In this document: positions 7,000 to 16,240 of the stretch, piece after piece
Layout: every line of letters starts with the position of its first letter
Numbering within the stretch: position 1 is the stretch's first letter
Assembly: GCA_030447505.1 (NCBI GenBank)
Contig: JAUJOT010000002.1
Span: forward strand, 62,001-126,000
Direction: 5' to 3'
DNA: 64,000 nt
Origin: Solirubrobacteraceae bacterium
Lineage (GTDB): Bacteria; Actinomycetota; Thermoleophilia; Solirubrobacterales; Solirubrobacteraceae
Position numbers and translations under genes: made by a program
The notes under the pieces: model-generated
Database searches by the model: none
What the model saw: only the letters and a program-made list of their open reading frames with translations
What the model was told of the DNA's origin: nothing

Positions 7000-9192
7000 C
7001 TACGCGGCCTCGATCGCAGCGGGTATCGGTGGATTGAGTCCGATCTCCTCGTCGCGCTCGATCGGCGCGACGAGATCCTGGCCGATGCCGAGTGCCGCGT
7101 AGACCTTGGCCTCGATCTCCTTGGCGATCTCCTGGTGATCGTCGAGGAAGCCCTTGGCGTTGTTGCGTCCCTGGCCGAGGCGCTCGCCCTCGTAGGAGAA
7201 GAACGAGCCGGACTTGGTGACGAGGTTGTGCTCGATGCCGAGGTCCAGCAGACAGCCTGACGTCGAGATGCCCTTGCCGAACTCGATGTCGAACTCGGCC
7301 TGGCGAAACGGCGCCGCGACCTTGTTCTTGACGACCTTCACCCGCACGCGGTTGCCGACCGCCTCGGTGCCGTCTTTGAGCGTCTCGATGCGGCGGATGT
7401 CCAGGCGCTGCGAGGCGTAGAACTTCAGCGCGCGGCCGCCCGGCTGCGTCTCAGGCGAGTTGTGCACCACGACATGGTCGACCAGATAGGTGTGATTGCC
7501 CTCGACTTCGAGGTCGTAGCGGTGCGTCTTCGAGGGACGCCGGTGCTGCTCGGGTGGGGTGGGCTTGCGGTACTTGCGAACCACCGTCATCGCGGCAGGT
7601 CGCAGCGACGTCCGGCTCGCCATTTCCGAGCGGAAGTCGCCGGGTTCCTGAACCTCCCACGCAAAGCGACCGCGGACGCTCGGATGGAGCTTGTACTCCA
7701 TCGAGGGGTGGACGTAGGGCGCGATCTTCTCGTGGAACATGCGCGCCCGGTCGCCGCTGAAGAGCAGGTTGTGGCCTGAGACTGTCGGGCGGCCCATGCC
7801 AAGTGCCTCGCAACGCGCGGCAAGCCGATCCTTGTCCGCATCGCAGAGGCCGGCGCAGGCGATCGACGGCTTGCCGTGACCCCACCGCGCGTAGTTGCCG
7901 CCAAACGTGCCGTCGTCCTGATACCAGGCAGCGATCGCGCGCTCGTCGAGCTGCTCGACGAGCTCGTCGCTGACCGTTCGTCCCCCCGTCGTCGCATACA
8001 CCGCTTCGTGCAACCAGGCGAGCTGGCGCATGGGAACGGTGTCGAAGCCGATGCCGTTGCCGGTGGGTGCAATCTTGCGCGCGAACGGAGCGAGCATCGA
8101 GCGCTTCCACTCGCAGTACTCGCGCTGACGCTCGCCGTGGCCGACGCGGAAGGCCACGTTGTGCTCAGAGGCGTAGCGCAGCGAACCGTCGCCCAGCAGG
8201 CTGCCGAGAATCAGCTTCAGCTGGTCCTCGCTCAGTGCGTACTGCTTGACGGCTGCCAGAACCTCGTCGCCCTCCGCTATCTCCCACGCCTGCCGCTCGC
8301 CATCAGGGGTGAAGATGACGTGGTTTGGCGTGCAGGCAAACTTCCGCCTGCCGGAACCGCCACCGGCCTGAACCTCGAACTGGAGCCAGTCGTCGGTCGG
8401 TCCGTTGTCGTAGTACTCGACGATCCGCTTCGGCGTGATCTCACCGCTCTGCGGATCCATCGACATGACCTCGACCGGCATCCGCTGATTGACGATCTTG
8501 CCGATCTTCTCCGTGCTGCCATCGGCCAGAACGACCCGCGCGTCGTAGTGGAAGCAGCCAAACATCACGCCGACCTTCTCGCGGATCTGGTTCGTGAAGA
8601 GGCACAGCGTCTGCGTGCGGTTGAGGTTGCCCGCGAGCTTGCGCATCGCCTGGCTCATCATCCGCGCCTGCAGGCCGACGGTCGTGTCGCCCATCTGGCC
8701 CTCGAGCTCGGAGCGCGGCGTCAGCGCCGCGACCGAGTCGATCGCGACGAGGTCGACGGCGCCGGAGCGCACGAGCATGTCGCAGACCTCGAGCGCCTGC
8801 TCGCCGTAGTCGGGCTGGGAGACGAGCAGCTCGTCGATGTCGACGCCGATCTCCCGCGCGTAGAGCGGGTCCATCGCGTGCTCGGCGTCGATGAACGCGC
8901 AGACGCCGCCGAGCTTCTGGGTCTCGGCGAGGACGTGGTAGACGAGCGTCGTCTTGCCCGAGGACTCCGGGCCGAAGACCTCGACGATCCGCCCGCGCGG
9001 CATGCCGCCGATCCCGAGCGCGAGGTCGAGCGACAGCGCGCCCGTCGGGATCGCGTTGACCTTCACCTGCGCGCCCTCGTCGCCCATGCGCATGATCGTG
9101 CCCTTGCCGAACTCGCGCTCGATCTGCGTGAGCGCGCCCTGCAGAGCGTCGTTGCGGGCCTTGGCGGCCTTCTCGCTGTCGGTGAGAGCCAT
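7000..9192 (-). CDS. recA: Recombinase RecA precursor with intein
   Basis: A 730-residue reading frame that gives a 364-residue RecA once a 366-residue intein is removed. The N-extein (1-212) contains Walker [10 protein letters not shown] (74-82), the AEHAMDP and [22 protein letters not shown] segments, and ends at VGVMFG. The C-extein resumes with [16 protein letters not shown] and continues through RIETLKDG and the end of the core domain. RecA pairs homologous DNA and triggers LexA self-cleavage. Only the spliced product should be active, so protein splicing is a post-translational step in the DNA-damage response here. recX follows. A promoter with an SOS-like dyad lies upstream. Confidence 0.97.
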   Translation of the reverse strand: MALTDSEKAAKARNDALQGALTQIEREFGKGTIMRMGDEGAQVKVNAIPTGALSLDLALGIGGMPRGRIVEVFGPESSGKTTLVYHVLAETQKLGGVCAFIDAEHAMDPLYAREIGVDIDELLVSQPDYGEQALEVCDMLVRSGAVDLVAIDSVAALTPRSELEGQMGDTTVGLQARMMSQAMRKLAGNLNRTQTLCLFTNQIREKVGVMFGCFHYDARVVLADGSTEKIGKIVNQRMPVEVMSMDPQSGEITPKRIVEYYDNGPTDDWLQFEVQAGGGSGRRKFACTPNHVIFTPDGERQAWEIAEGDEVLAAVKQYALSEDQLKLILGSLLGDGSLRYASEHNVAFRVGHGERQREYCEWKRSMLAPFARKIAPTGNGIGFDTVPMRQLAWLHEAVYATTGGRTVSDELVEQLDERAIAAWYQDDGTFGGNYARWGHGKPSIACAGLCDADKDRLAARCEALGMGRPTVSGHNLLFSGDRARMFHEKIAPYVHPSMEYKLHPSVRGRFAWEVQEPGDFRSEMASRTSLRPAAMTVVRKYRKPTPPEQHRRPSKTHRYDLEVEGNHTYLVDHVVVHNSPETQPGGRALKFYASQRLDIRRIETLKDGTEAVGNRVRVKVVKNKVAAPFRQAEFDIEFGKGISTSGCLLDLGIEHNLVTKSGSFFSYEGERLGQGRNNAKGFLDDHQEIAKEIEAKVYAALGIGQDLVAPIERDEEIGLNPPIPAAIEAA
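7459..8556 (-). other. RecA intein with LAGLIDADG endonuclease
   Basis: An in-frame insert of 366 codons. It starts with Cys (block [16 protein letters not shown]), has a block-B-like TPNHVIF, and ends with a C-terminal VVVHN before Ser+1 (SPETQ), so all splicing residues (Cys1, His-Asn, Ser+1) are present. Two dodecapeptide-like motifs, [11 protein letters not shown] and [11 protein letters not shown], indicate a LAGLIDADG homing endonuclease, each retaining its acidic residue. The insertion point MFG/SPET matches that of the Mycobacterium leprae RecA intein (as I recall it), not the M. tuberculosis site further downstream. Shared text such as [13 protein letters not shown] and FDIEVEGNH-like YDLEVEGNH supports the same allele family. 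Confidence 0.95.
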
Positions 9193-9261
9193 GGGTACTC
9201 AGAAGCCTTTCTGCGCTGGGACGAACCGCGCACGGTACGGGCGGGATCGGACGGAATCGGC

Positions 9262-9301
9262 ACGCTACGGCGCGCGCCCGTGACGACTCAACACCGGTTC
9301 G
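9262..9301 (-). promoter_or_regulatory. Candidate recA promoter with SOS-box-like dyad
   Basis: On the minus strand, TTGAGT (9291-9286) is followed by an 18-base spacer and TAGCGT (9267-9262), a plausible -35/-10 pair about 70 bases before the recA ATG. Overlapping the -35 is CGAACCGGTGTTGA (9301-9288), which keeps the AAC-N4-GTT core of the actinobacterial LexA box CGAAC-N4-GTTCG with two mismatches in the right arm. LexA binding is inferred, not shown. Confidence 0.4.
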
Positions 9302-9425
9302 TGACGAGTCTGTGCAGAGACCGCAACGGCAGCGCTGCCGTGGCCGACAGCGCCCTGTTTTTCCCGAACAGAGACCGAAACGGGAGCTTGACGTGGCCGC
9401 ACGGCTCGCACGCTCTGCGCAGCGC

Positions 9426-9827
9426 CTACAGCGGCGTGGCGAGCTCCAGCAGCGTGCCGAAGGGATCGCGCACGTACGCGACGCGCTGGCCCTGCGGCTT
9501 GTCCGACGGCGCCGCCAGCGCCGTGCAGCCTGCGTCCAGCGCCTCGCTGTAGGCGCGGTCGACGTCGTCGGCGACGAGCGCGATCTCGACGTTCGGCGGC
9601 CGGCCCTCGAGCGGCGCCGGTCGAACGCCGCCGGGGAAGTTGCCGTCGCCGAGCGAGTAGGCGGCGAAGGCGAGCTTCGTCGTGCCCGTGTCGAGCTCGG
9701 CGTACGTGCCGGTCGGCGCGACGAACCCGCCCTCGAGTCCGAACGCGCGCATGTAGAAGTCGCGCGCCGCAGGCGGATCGTCGACGTACACGATCACCCA
9801 GCCGAGCAGCAGCGGCCCGTCAGCCAC
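9426..9827 (-). CDS. VOC/glyoxalase-family protein
   Basis: A 133-residue protein of the vicinal-oxygen-chelate superfamily. It shows two beta-alpha-beta-beta-beta modules: [16 protein letters not shown] and a second with [21 protein letters not shown] ending in [15 protein letters not shown]. The final Glu is a usual metal ligand, but the first-module ligand (normally His) is replaced (VIVYV), as in many binding or resistance-type VOC proteins rather than true glyoxalases. The GTG at 9827 was chosen because it begins the fold and overlaps the upstream gene by 8 bases, implying translational coupling; the frame stays open further upstream without homology. Confidence 0.75.
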   Translation of the reverse strand: MADGPLLLGWVIVYVDDPPAARDFYMRAFGLEGGFVAPTGTYAELDTGTTKLAFAAYSLGDGNFPGGVRPAPLEGRPPNVEIALVADDVDRAYSEALDAGCTALAAPSDKPQGQRVAYVRDPFGTLLELATPL

Positions 9828-10095
9828 GATCGCGCGCCTTGCGCTCGCGGCTGTACTCCCACCAGGCACGCGCGGGTGCGCCGTTGGCGTAGTCGACCGC
9901 CGCGACGAAGGTGTCCAGCAGGCACGGGTCGTGGCGCTTGGCATCGAGCGCGCAGAGGCGCTCGAAGAGCTCCTCGCCGTCGCGGCCGCGCAGGTCGTCG
10001 ACGGTCGCGACGTCCAGCCGTTCGAGCATGCGCGCGACGGCGGGTCCGATGTTGGGGATCGTCTGCAGCTCGCTGATGCCCATGATGCACGGCAT
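9820..10095 (-). CDS. Helix-hairpin-helix protein, Cdd1/pathogenicity-locus type
   Basis: A 91-residue protein. The N-terminal half contains a helix-hairpin-helix motif, TIPNIGPAVARMLERL, followed by DVATVDDLRGRDGEELFERLC. The C-terminal part (RHDPCLLDTFVAAVDYANG, ending ARAWWEYSRERKAR) is characteristic of the small Cdd1 family, often annotated as mitomycin-resistance-like. HhH motifs usually bind DNA non-specifically; the role of this family is unknown. Two ATG codons (10095 and 10083) are possible; the second starts directly at the domain. It is coupled to the VOC gene downstream. Confidence 0.7.
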   Translation of the reverse strand: MPCIMGISELQTIPNIGPAVARMLERLDVATVDDLRGRDGEELFERLCALDAKRHDPCLLDTFVAAVDYANGAPARAWWEYSRERKARDRG

Positions 10096-10139
10096 CCTGG
10101 CGCATGCCGCCGCGCCCGTCTTGTAGGAAACGGCCGCCT

Positions 10140-10841
10140 TCAGCGCAGCAGCGCCGACGGCGAGACGCCGGCGAGCGCCCGGCAGTCGTGCGCGAAGTGC
10201 GCCTGGTCGGCGTAGCCGCCTGCGGCGGCGGCCCGCGCAAGGTCCTCCCCCGCACGTGCGGCGCCGAGCGCACGCGCCAGGCGCAGCACGCGCGCCAGCC
10301 GCTTGGGCCCGTATCCGACGGCCGTCTCGAAGCGCCGGCGCAGCTGGCGCGCGCTGACCTCGAGCTCGGCCGCCAGCGCCTCGACGCGAGCGCGCGGCTC
10401 CTGCAGCCGTAACACGGCGGCGCGAACGAGCGGGTCGGGCGGCGCGATCTGCGGCACGCGGGCGCCGAGCGCGCCGAGCAGGCTGCGAACGCGATCCTCG
10501 CTGTGGTCCAGGCGCTCATCCAGGCGCCGGCCGTCGTCGTCCCAGACGTCCTGGAGCGGGATGCGAGCGTCGCGCAGGGCCGCCGCGTCGACGCCGAGCA
10601 GCGCCGCGCCGGCGCCCGGTCGCATGCGCACGCCGGCGACGCGCACGCCTGCTGGGACGCTGACGAGAAACGCGGTCGTGTTGGCGCCGACGACCTGCGT
10701 GCCGAGCCCCTCCGTCCAGACGATGTCGATGCAGCCGTCGGGAAGCACGCGGACCGGCGCGCCGCCGTCGCCGCGGCGCTCCCACGCGCACGCGATCCAC
10801 GCCGCGAGCACGTTCGGCGGCGCATGCTCGCGGTAGGACAT
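10140..10841 (-). CDS. AraC-family transcriptional regulator
   Basis: A 233-residue regulator. The N-terminal half (about 1-100, with VRVLPDGCIDIVW and VAGVRMRPGAGAALLGV) is the DUF6597/AraC-like sensor type found in DNA-binding proteins that read small ligands. The C-terminal about 95 residues hold the two helix-turn-helix units: ALAAELEVSARQLRRRFETAVGYGPKRLARVLRLARAL and AAAAGGYADQAHFAHDCRALAGVSPS. Start is MSYREHAPP, the family's usual N-terminus; the frame is open well upstream but there overlaps thpR. It probably controls the two small genes that follow on the same strand, although they begin 45 bases after its stop. Confidence 0.85.
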   Translation of the reverse strand: MSYREHAPPNVLAAWIACAWERRGDGGAPVRVLPDGCIDIVWTEGLGTQVVGANTTAFLVSVPAGVRVAGVRMRPGAGAALLGVDAAALRDARIPLQDVWDDDGRRLDERLDHSEDRVRSLLGALGARVPQIAPPDPLVRAAVLRLQEPRARVEALAAELEVSARQLRRRFETAVGYGPKRLARVLRLARALGAARAGEDLARAAAAGGYADQAHFAHDCRALAGVSPSALLR

Positions 10842-10861
10842 GCGTCGACTGTACCTGCCGC

Positions 10862-11395
10862 TCACGCCGCCGCGACGCGCTCCAGCGGCTCGTAGCGGGC
10901 GCCGCCCGGACCGCTGTGCGAGCGGTAGAGCGTCAGCGCCGGCGGCTCGAACGACAGCTGCGGGGCGGGCGGGTCGAGCGCGCGCCGCGTATCGATCGGC
11001 GTCCGGCGCGCGACGCGGCCGACGGTGACGTGCGGCCTGAACGGGCGCCGCTCGGGCTGCAAGCCGATCGTGCACGCGAGCGTCGCGACGAGATCGGCCT
11101 GCAGCGCCGACAGCGTCGCGTCCTGGCGCAGCGCGACGGCCAGCACGCCCGGGCGCCGCGGCGGCAGCCACAGCGCGCCGTCGGTGTGCAGCGCGTGCAG
11201 CGGCCGCGCGCAGGCCGCGAGCAGGCAGCCGACGGCCGCCGCGTCGTCCTCGTCGCGGCGGCCCAGGAAGGCGAGCGTCACGTGCAGGTTGGCCTGCGCA
11301 ACGCGCCGCACCGCAGGCGGCGCCGTCTCGTCGGCCCACTGCGCGAGCGCCGTGCGCACGTCCGTCGGCAGGTCGAGGGCGACGAAGAGGCGCAT
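10862..11395 (-). CDS. thpR: RNA 2',3'-cyclic phosphodiesterase
   Basis: A 177-residue 2H phosphoesterase. The two catalytic motifs are HVTLAFLG (His38, Thr40) and HVTVGRVARR in the second half. ThpR/LigT enzymes open 2',3'-cyclic phosphates on RNA ends to 2'-phosphates. The N-terminus MRLFVALDLP is typical and fixes the start. The gene lies between cinA (8 bases upstream) and the AraC regulator (20 bases downstream); a cinA-thpR pairing is common in actinobacteria. Confidence 0.9.
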   Translation of the reverse strand: MRLFVALDLPTDVRTALAQWADETAPPAVRRVAQANLHVTLAFLGRRDEDDAAAVGCLLAACARPLHALHTDGALWLPPRRPGVLAVALRQDATLSALQADLVATLACTIGLQPERRPFRPHVTVGRVARRTPIDTRRALDPPAPQLSFEPPALTLYRSHSGPGGARYEPLERVAAA

Positions 11396-11403
11396 CGTCG
11401 CCG

Positions 11404-12717
11404 TCAGCAGCGGGCATCGGCGCCGCCGAGCAGCAGTCGCCGTACGAGGTGAAGCGCGACCGTCGTCGAGCGGTCGCGGATGTCGACGCGGCTGCCGGGC
11501 AGCGTCAGCGAGCGGGTCAGCCGGCGGCCGTCGCCGTGGCTGACCGACAGCCAGACGAGCCCGACCGGCTTGTCCTCGGTCGCGCCGCCGGGGCCTGCGA
11601 TGCCGGTCACGCCGACGCCGACGTCCGCGCCGAGCGCCGCGCGCGCCCCGTCTGCGAGCGCCTCCGCGACCGCCTCGGAGACCGCCCCGACGCGCTCGAC
11701 AAGCGCCGGGTCGACGCGCGCGAGCGCCACCTTCGCCTCGTTGGAGTAGACGACGAGGCCGCCGCGGACGACCTCCGAGGAGCCGGGCCGCTCCGTCAGC
11801 CGCGCGCACAGCAGTCCGCCCGTGCACGACTCCGCGACGGCGATCGTCTGCGCAGGCGAGCGGCCGCCACCCCGCAGCAGCCTGAAGACCTGTTCGTCGA
11901 CCGTCGTGCCGTCGTCGGAGAACAGCGTGTCGCGATGGCGCTCGCGCACGAGCTGCACGAACGCGTCGTAGACCGCCGCCTCGGCCGGCTCGTAGCGGCT
12001 CACGACCTCCACCTCGCCGCGCCGCAGGCAGGTCGTGATCTCCAGGCGATCGAGCTCGACGCGGGCCGTCTGCGCGGCGCGCAGCGTCGCGGCGATCTCC
12101 GACTCGGGGATCCCGTAGAGGCGCAGCACGTCGCGCCGGTACTCCGTTGCTCCGGCCAGCGCCGCCAGCAGCGCCTCGCTCGTCTCGCATGCCCGGCGCC
12201 ACATCGGCTGCAGCTCGCGCGGCGGGCCGGGCAGCACGACGACCGTCGGACCCTCGTCCTGACGGGGCGTGACGACGAGTCCGGGCGCGGTCCCGACCGG
12301 CTCGAGGATCTCCGCGCCCGCCGGAATCAGCGCCTGCTTGCGGTTGGAGACGAGGATCGCGTCGGCGTCGAGGTCGGGCCAGCGCGCCATCAGCGGCCGC
12401 AGGATCTCCGCAATCCGGCCTTGCAGCGGCTCGTCGAGCACCATCTCGCGATCCTGGAAGCGGCCGACGACCGCCGCCGTCAGGTCGTCGGCGGTCGGCC
12501 CGAGACCGCCGGTCGTGACGATCAGCGAGCAGCCTTCGGAGGCCAGGAACCGCAGCGCGCGCAGGATGTCCTCGGGGCGGTCGCCGACGACCGCGATCGC
12601 GATCGGATCGGCGCCGAGCGCGTGCAGCTGCTCCGACAGCCATGGCCCGTTGCGGTCCGAGACGCGCCCCGTCAGCACCTCCGTGCCGGTCACGACGATG
12701 CCTGCGCGAACGCTCAT
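11404..12717 (-). CDS. cinA: CinA family competence/damage-inducible protein
   Basis: A 437-residue two-domain protein. Residues 1-170 form a molybdopterin-binding-like (MoCF) domain, with [15 protein letters not shown] and [11 protein letters not shown]. The C-terminal 160 residues form the PncC amidase domain, with [20 protein letters not shown] and [10 protein letters not shown], which hydrolyses NMN to nicotinate mononucleotide. Full-length CinA also has an ADP-ribose pyrophosphatase activity, so it serves pyridine nucleotide recycling. In other bacteria it sits near recA; here recA lies 2 kb away on the same strand. Confidence 0.93.
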   Translation of the reverse strand: MSVRAGIVVTGTEVLTGRVSDRNGPWLSEQLHALGADPIAIAVVGDRPEDILRALRFLASEGCSLIVTTGGLGPTADDLTAAVVGRFQDREMVLDEPLQGRIAEILRPLMARWPDLDADAILVSNRKQALIPAGAEILEPVGTAPGLVVTPRQDEGPTVVVLPGPPRELQPMWRRACETSEALLAALAGATEYRRDVLRLYGIPESEIAATLRAAQTARVELDRLEITTCLRRGEVEVVSRYEPAEAAVYDAFVQLVRERHRDTLFSDDGTTVDEQVFRLLRGGGRSPAQTIAVAESCTGGLLCARLTERPGSSEVVRGGLVVYSNEAKVALARVDPALVERVGAVSEAVAEALADGARAALGADVGVGVTGIAGPGGATEDKPVGLVWLSVSHGDGRRLTRSLTLPGSRVDIRDRSTTVALHLVRRLLLGGADARC

Positions 12718-12727
12718 CGCGCCGCCG

Positions 12728-13495
12728 TCACCGGCAGACGGGGCGCTTGGCGGCCGACAGCGGCTGGAGCCCCCGCCGGGGCGTGATCTCGACCCCGATC
12801 GGATCGCTCGACGGCGCCAGCCGCCGGCGCCTGCCGTTGATCCGCAGCAGCACCGCGTTGTTGCCGACCGTGAGCCGAAATCGGCGCGAGCGGAAGCCGC
12901 GCGTTCGCTGGCCCGCCTGGAGCGTCTGGCCGTCGACGAGCGTCCGGTCGCCGGCCTTCAGGCAGACGTAGACCGGTCCGGTGGCCTCGAGGCGCAGCCG
13001 CACGACGCGCGGACGGGGGCGCTCCTGCGGGGGCGGCGGTGCAGTCGCCTGCGTCGTCGTGGTCGTGGTCGCCGGCGCCGGCGCCGGCGCGGTAGCGTCG
13101 TCCGCGCGCTCGTCGCCCGTCGTGCCGAGCAGGTACAGGGCGACGATCAGGCCGACGAAGATCACGGCGATGAAGAACCACGGCGGCAGCGACGGCGTCT
13201 GGCGGCGCCGCTCGCGGCCCGGCGCGGCGGCATTGATCGGCTGCAGCTCGACCTCGCTGAGGCGCTCGTGGCGCAGCTTGTACTCGTCGACGAGCAGCTT
13301 GGCGTCGAGGTCGAGTGCCTCGGCGTACGTGCGCAGGAAGCTCTTGACGTACGTCGGCCCCGGCAGCAGGTCCCACTCCTCGTTCTCCAGGGCGCGCAGG
13401 TACTTCGCACGGATCTTCGTCTGCGCCTCGATCTCGGCGACGTCGATCCTCGCGCGCATCCGTGCTTCGCGCAGCGATGCCCCGATGTCCGGCAT
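12728..13495 (-). CDS. RodZ-like helix-turn-helix membrane protein
   Basis: A 255-residue bitopic protein. Residues 4-70 form an Xre-type HTH ([21 protein letters not shown], then [27 protein letters not shown]), the RodZ N-domain that contacts MreB or other cell-shape proteins. Residues 103-123 ([21 protein letters not shown]) are a membrane helix followed by a Thr/Pro-rich linker. The C-terminal part is a DUF4115 beta domain outside the membrane. The order RodZ-like/CinA/FtsK is seen in other Gram-positives and links it to the cell envelope and division. Confidence 0.85.
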   Translation of the reverse strand: MPDIGASLREARMRARIDVAEIEAQTKIRAKYLRALENEEWDLLPGPTYVKSFLRTYAEALDLDAKLLVDEYKLRHERLSEVELQPINAAAPGRERRRQTPSLPPWFFIAVIFVGLIVALYLLGTTGDERADDATAPAPAPATTTTTTQATAPPPPQERPRPRVVRLRLEATGPVYVCLKAGDRTLVDGQTLQAGQRTRGFRSRRFRLTVGNNAVLLRINGRRRRLAPSSDPIGVEITPRRGLQPLSAAKRPVCR

Positions 13496-13505
13496 CCGCC
13501 AGAGG

Positions 13506-16115
13506 CTACTCGTGGACGGGAGCGGGTTCGGCGGGCTCAGCGTCGAGCTCGACCACGGCTCTGTCGCTTGCGCCCGCGCCGCGCTCGCGCAGGTTGGCGA
13601 CGAAGCGGTCGACGTCGCCCGCGCCGACGAGCACCTGACGCGGCTTGGATCCCTCGTAGCCGCTGATCACGCTGCGCCGCTCGAGCATGTCGATCAGCCG
13701 CCCAGCGCGCGTGTAGCCGAGGCGCAGGCGGCGCTGCAGCATCGACGTCGACGCGGTGCCCATCTCGACGCACAGCCGGATCGCGTCCTCGAGCAGCGGA
13801 TCCTCGTCGGGACTGAAGCCGTCGTCGGCGGCGTCCGACGCGGGCGCATCCTCGCCTTCGACCTCGTCGAGCAGGTCCTCGCGCAGCTCGGGCTCGCCCT
13901 GGCGGCGCCAGAACGTCGTCAGCGCCTCGATCTGCGGCTCGTCGATGTACGCGCCCTGGATGCGCTGCAGCTTCGACGAGCCGACCGGCGAGAAGAGCAT
14001 GTCGCCCTGGCCGAGCAGCGACTCGGCGCCGTTCTGGTCGAGGATCACGCGCGAGTCGGTCTGCGAGGAGACCGAGAAGGCGATCCGCGACGGGACGTTC
14101 GCCTTGATCATGCCCGTGATCACGTCGACGCGCGGCGACTGCGTCGCGAGCACGAGGTGGATGCCGACCGCGCGCGCCTTCTGCGCGAGGCGGATGATCG
14201 AGTCCTCGACGTCGGCGGGCGCGACCATCATGAGATCGGCGAGCTCGTCGATCACGCAGAGGATGTACGGCAGCTCGGGGTCGCCGCGCTTCACGCGCGA
14301 GCGGTTGAGCTCGACGAGCGAGCGCGTCTTGGCAAGCGACATGATCGAGTAGCGCTGCTCCATCTCGCGGACGAGGTTCTGCAGCGCGTTGGCGGCCATC
14401 CGCGGGCTCGTGATGACCGGCGTGAGCAGGTGCGGGATCGACTCGTAGTGGTTCAGCTCGACCTGCTTGGGGTCGATCAGCACGAGCCGCAGGTCGTGCG
14501 GCGTCGCGCGCAGCAGGACGCTCGAGAGCATCGCGTTGATGCAGGCCGACTTGCCGGCGCCGGTCGTGCCGGCCACGAGCAGGTGCGGCATCTTCGCGAG
14601 GTCCGCTCCGATCGCCTTGCCGGCGACGTCCTTGCCGAGCCAGATCGTCAGCGGCGACCAGCCGGGCGGCGCCTCCTGGTTGACGTCGCCGAGCTGGACG
14701 ATCCGCCGCCGCGCGTTCGGGACCTCGACGCCGACCGCGGTCTTGCCCGGGATCGGCGCGAGGATCCGGATGTCGGTCGCTGCCAGCGCGTACGCGAGGT
14801 CGTCCTTGAGCTGGGCGACCTTGCTCATCTTGATGCCCGGCGCGAGACGCAGCTCGAAGCGCGTGATGTGCGGTCCGGCGACCGTGCCGACGATCTTCGC
14901 CTCGACGCCGAAGTGGCCGAGGCCCTCGATCAGGCGCTTGGCCGTGCGCTCCTGGCCCGCGGTGTCGGGCCGCGACTGCTCGGCGGACGAGCGCTTGAGC
15001 AGGTCCGGCTTCGGCAGGCGCCACTGGAACTCCGGATCGTCGGTGACCGATCCGCGCAGGCGCCCCTGCGGCGTCAGGTCCTCGGGCTCGAGCGCCGGCC
15101 GCCGGGCGGTCGGATCGGGCTCGTCGTCCGGCCGCGGTTCCGGCTCCCGCTCCGCCTCGATCGGCGTAGGCGCGCGCTCGGACCCGGCCGCCGGCTCTGC
15201 GGGGTCGGGCTCAAAGGGCGCGTCATCGTCCTCCGACCCCTCCTCGGGCAGCGGCTCGCCGTAGATGTCGGGAAAGCGCGCCGCGCCCGACCAGAAGCCG
15301 TCGCGTCCGGACTTCACCACGGGCGCCGCCGGCGCGGGCGCCTCGACGTGCGTCGAGCGCACGACGACGTCGCTGTCGGCGGGCTCGGGCGGGTGGTGGG
15401 GCTGCGGCTCGGCGAGCTCCTCGTGCTCGTCGGGCGGCGGCGGTTGGGCGCTCGGCGCCGGTCGCCGCGCGCGCACCGGCACGGTGCGGCTGATCGCGCG
15501 TGTCGTGTCGGCGAGGCCGGAGCCGGTCGCACGCAGGACGCCGGCGACGGAGGCGCCCGTCAGCAGGAGGACGCCGGCGACGAGCAGGAACACCGCGAGG
15601 ATGTGCGCGCCGATCGTGGAGACGGCGGTCGCGACGCAGTACAGCAGCGCGTCTCCGACGATCCCGCCGCGCTGCTCGAAGAACGGCGCGTTCCAGTAGC
15701 CGTCGCGCAGGCCGTCGGGGCCGATCCCGAACGTCCCGGCGGCGAGCATCAGCGTCAGCGCCGCGAACAGACACAGCGCCCCCGAGCGAAACGGCCGCAC
15801 CGCGGGCAGGACGGGACGCAGCACGAGGATCGCGCCGGCGGCGACGATCGTCAGCGGCACCGCGTAGGAGACCTGCCCGACGAGATACGTCAGCCCGTCC
15901 TTGGCGGCGTGCCCGGCTTCACCGCCGTCCCAGCCCAGGTAGAGCGGGAAGGCGAGGAAGACGCCGAGCGCGACGAGGCCGAGTCCGATGAGATCGATGT
16001 GGCGCTGTTCGAGCGCCGGCAGGCCGAGCGTGCCCAGCGACGAGCGCCGCGCGCGAGCGCGCGGCTTGCTCTTGGCCGGCGGGCGGCGTGGTGCGGGCTT
16101 ACGGGCTGCGGCCAT
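13506..16115 (-). CDS. ftsK: DNA translocase FtsK/SpoIIIE
   Basis: An 869-residue chromosome-segregation motor. The N-terminus has a basic tail and about four membrane helices (LIGLGLVALGVFLAFPLYLG onward to about residue 200). A Pro/Asp/Glu-rich linker spans about 230-400. Next come the FtsK alpha/beta ATPase domains with Walker A VAGTTGAGKSACINAM and Walker B ILCVIDELADLMMVA, and the C-terminal gamma winged helix (STSMLQRRLRLGYTRAGRLIDMLERRSVISG) that reads KOPS-like sequences. ATG at 16115 (MAAARKP) was preferred; an ATG 18 bases upstream is equally open and neither has a clear ribosome site. It reads away from the two-component pair. Confidence 0.95.
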   Translation of the reverse strand: MAAARKPAPRRPPAKSKPRARARRSSLGTLGLPALEQRHIDLIGLGLVALGVFLAFPLYLGWDGGEAGHAAKDGLTYLVGQVSYAVPLTIVAAGAILVLRPVLPAVRPFRSGALCLFAALTLMLAAGTFGIGPDGLRDGYWNAPFFEQRGGIVGDALLYCVATAVSTIGAHILAVFLLVAGVLLLTGASVAGVLRATGSGLADTTRAISRTVPVRARRPAPSAQPPPPDEHEELAEPQPHHPPEPADSDVVVRSTHVEAPAPAAPVVKSGRDGFWSGAARFPDIYGEPLPEEGSEDDDAPFEPDPAEPAAGSERAPTPIEAEREPEPRPDDEPDPTARRPALEPEDLTPQGRLRGSVTDDPEFQWRLPKPDLLKRSSAEQSRPDTAGQERTAKRLIEGLGHFGVEAKIVGTVAGPHITRFELRLAPGIKMSKVAQLKDDLAYALAATDIRILAPIPGKTAVGVEVPNARRRIVQLGDVNQEAPPGWSPLTIWLGKDVAGKAIGADLAKMPHLLVAGTTGAGKSACINAMLSSVLLRATPHDLRLVLIDPKQVELNHYESIPHLLTPVITSPRMAANALQNLVREMEQRYSIMSLAKTRSLVELNRSRVKRGDPELPYILCVIDELADLMMVAPADVEDSIIRLAQKARAVGIHLVLATQSPRVDVITGMIKANVPSRIAFSVSSQTDSRVILDQNGAESLLGQGDMLFSPVGSSKLQRIQGAYIDEPQIEALTTFWRRQGEPELREDLLDEVEGEDAPASDAADDGFSPDEDPLLEDAIRLCVEMGTASTSMLQRRLRLGYTRAGRLIDMLERRSVISGYEGSKPRQVLVGAGDVDRFVANLRERGAGASDRAVVELDAEPAEPAPVHE

Positions 16116-16240
16116 GGTTGCGCCGCCGTTCATATTCGACGACGACCGCGCGGCCTCCTGCTCGCTGCATCCGCGCCCCCGCTCGCGACTCGCGCTCGCG
16201 TTAACCCTGAGTTGAGCCGCGGCCCTACCCTGATGAGGCC
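16116..16240. promoter_or_regulatory. Divergent promoter region ftsK / two-component system
   Basis: This short gap separates ftsK (minus) from the response regulator (plus) and must carry both start sites. I see no unambiguous -10/-35 pair. The segment GCGTTAACCCTGAGTTGAG at 16198-16216 is AT-richer than its surroundings and sits about 25-45 bases before the regulator ATG, so it may be the regulator's promoter or an operator. Confidence 0.25.
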
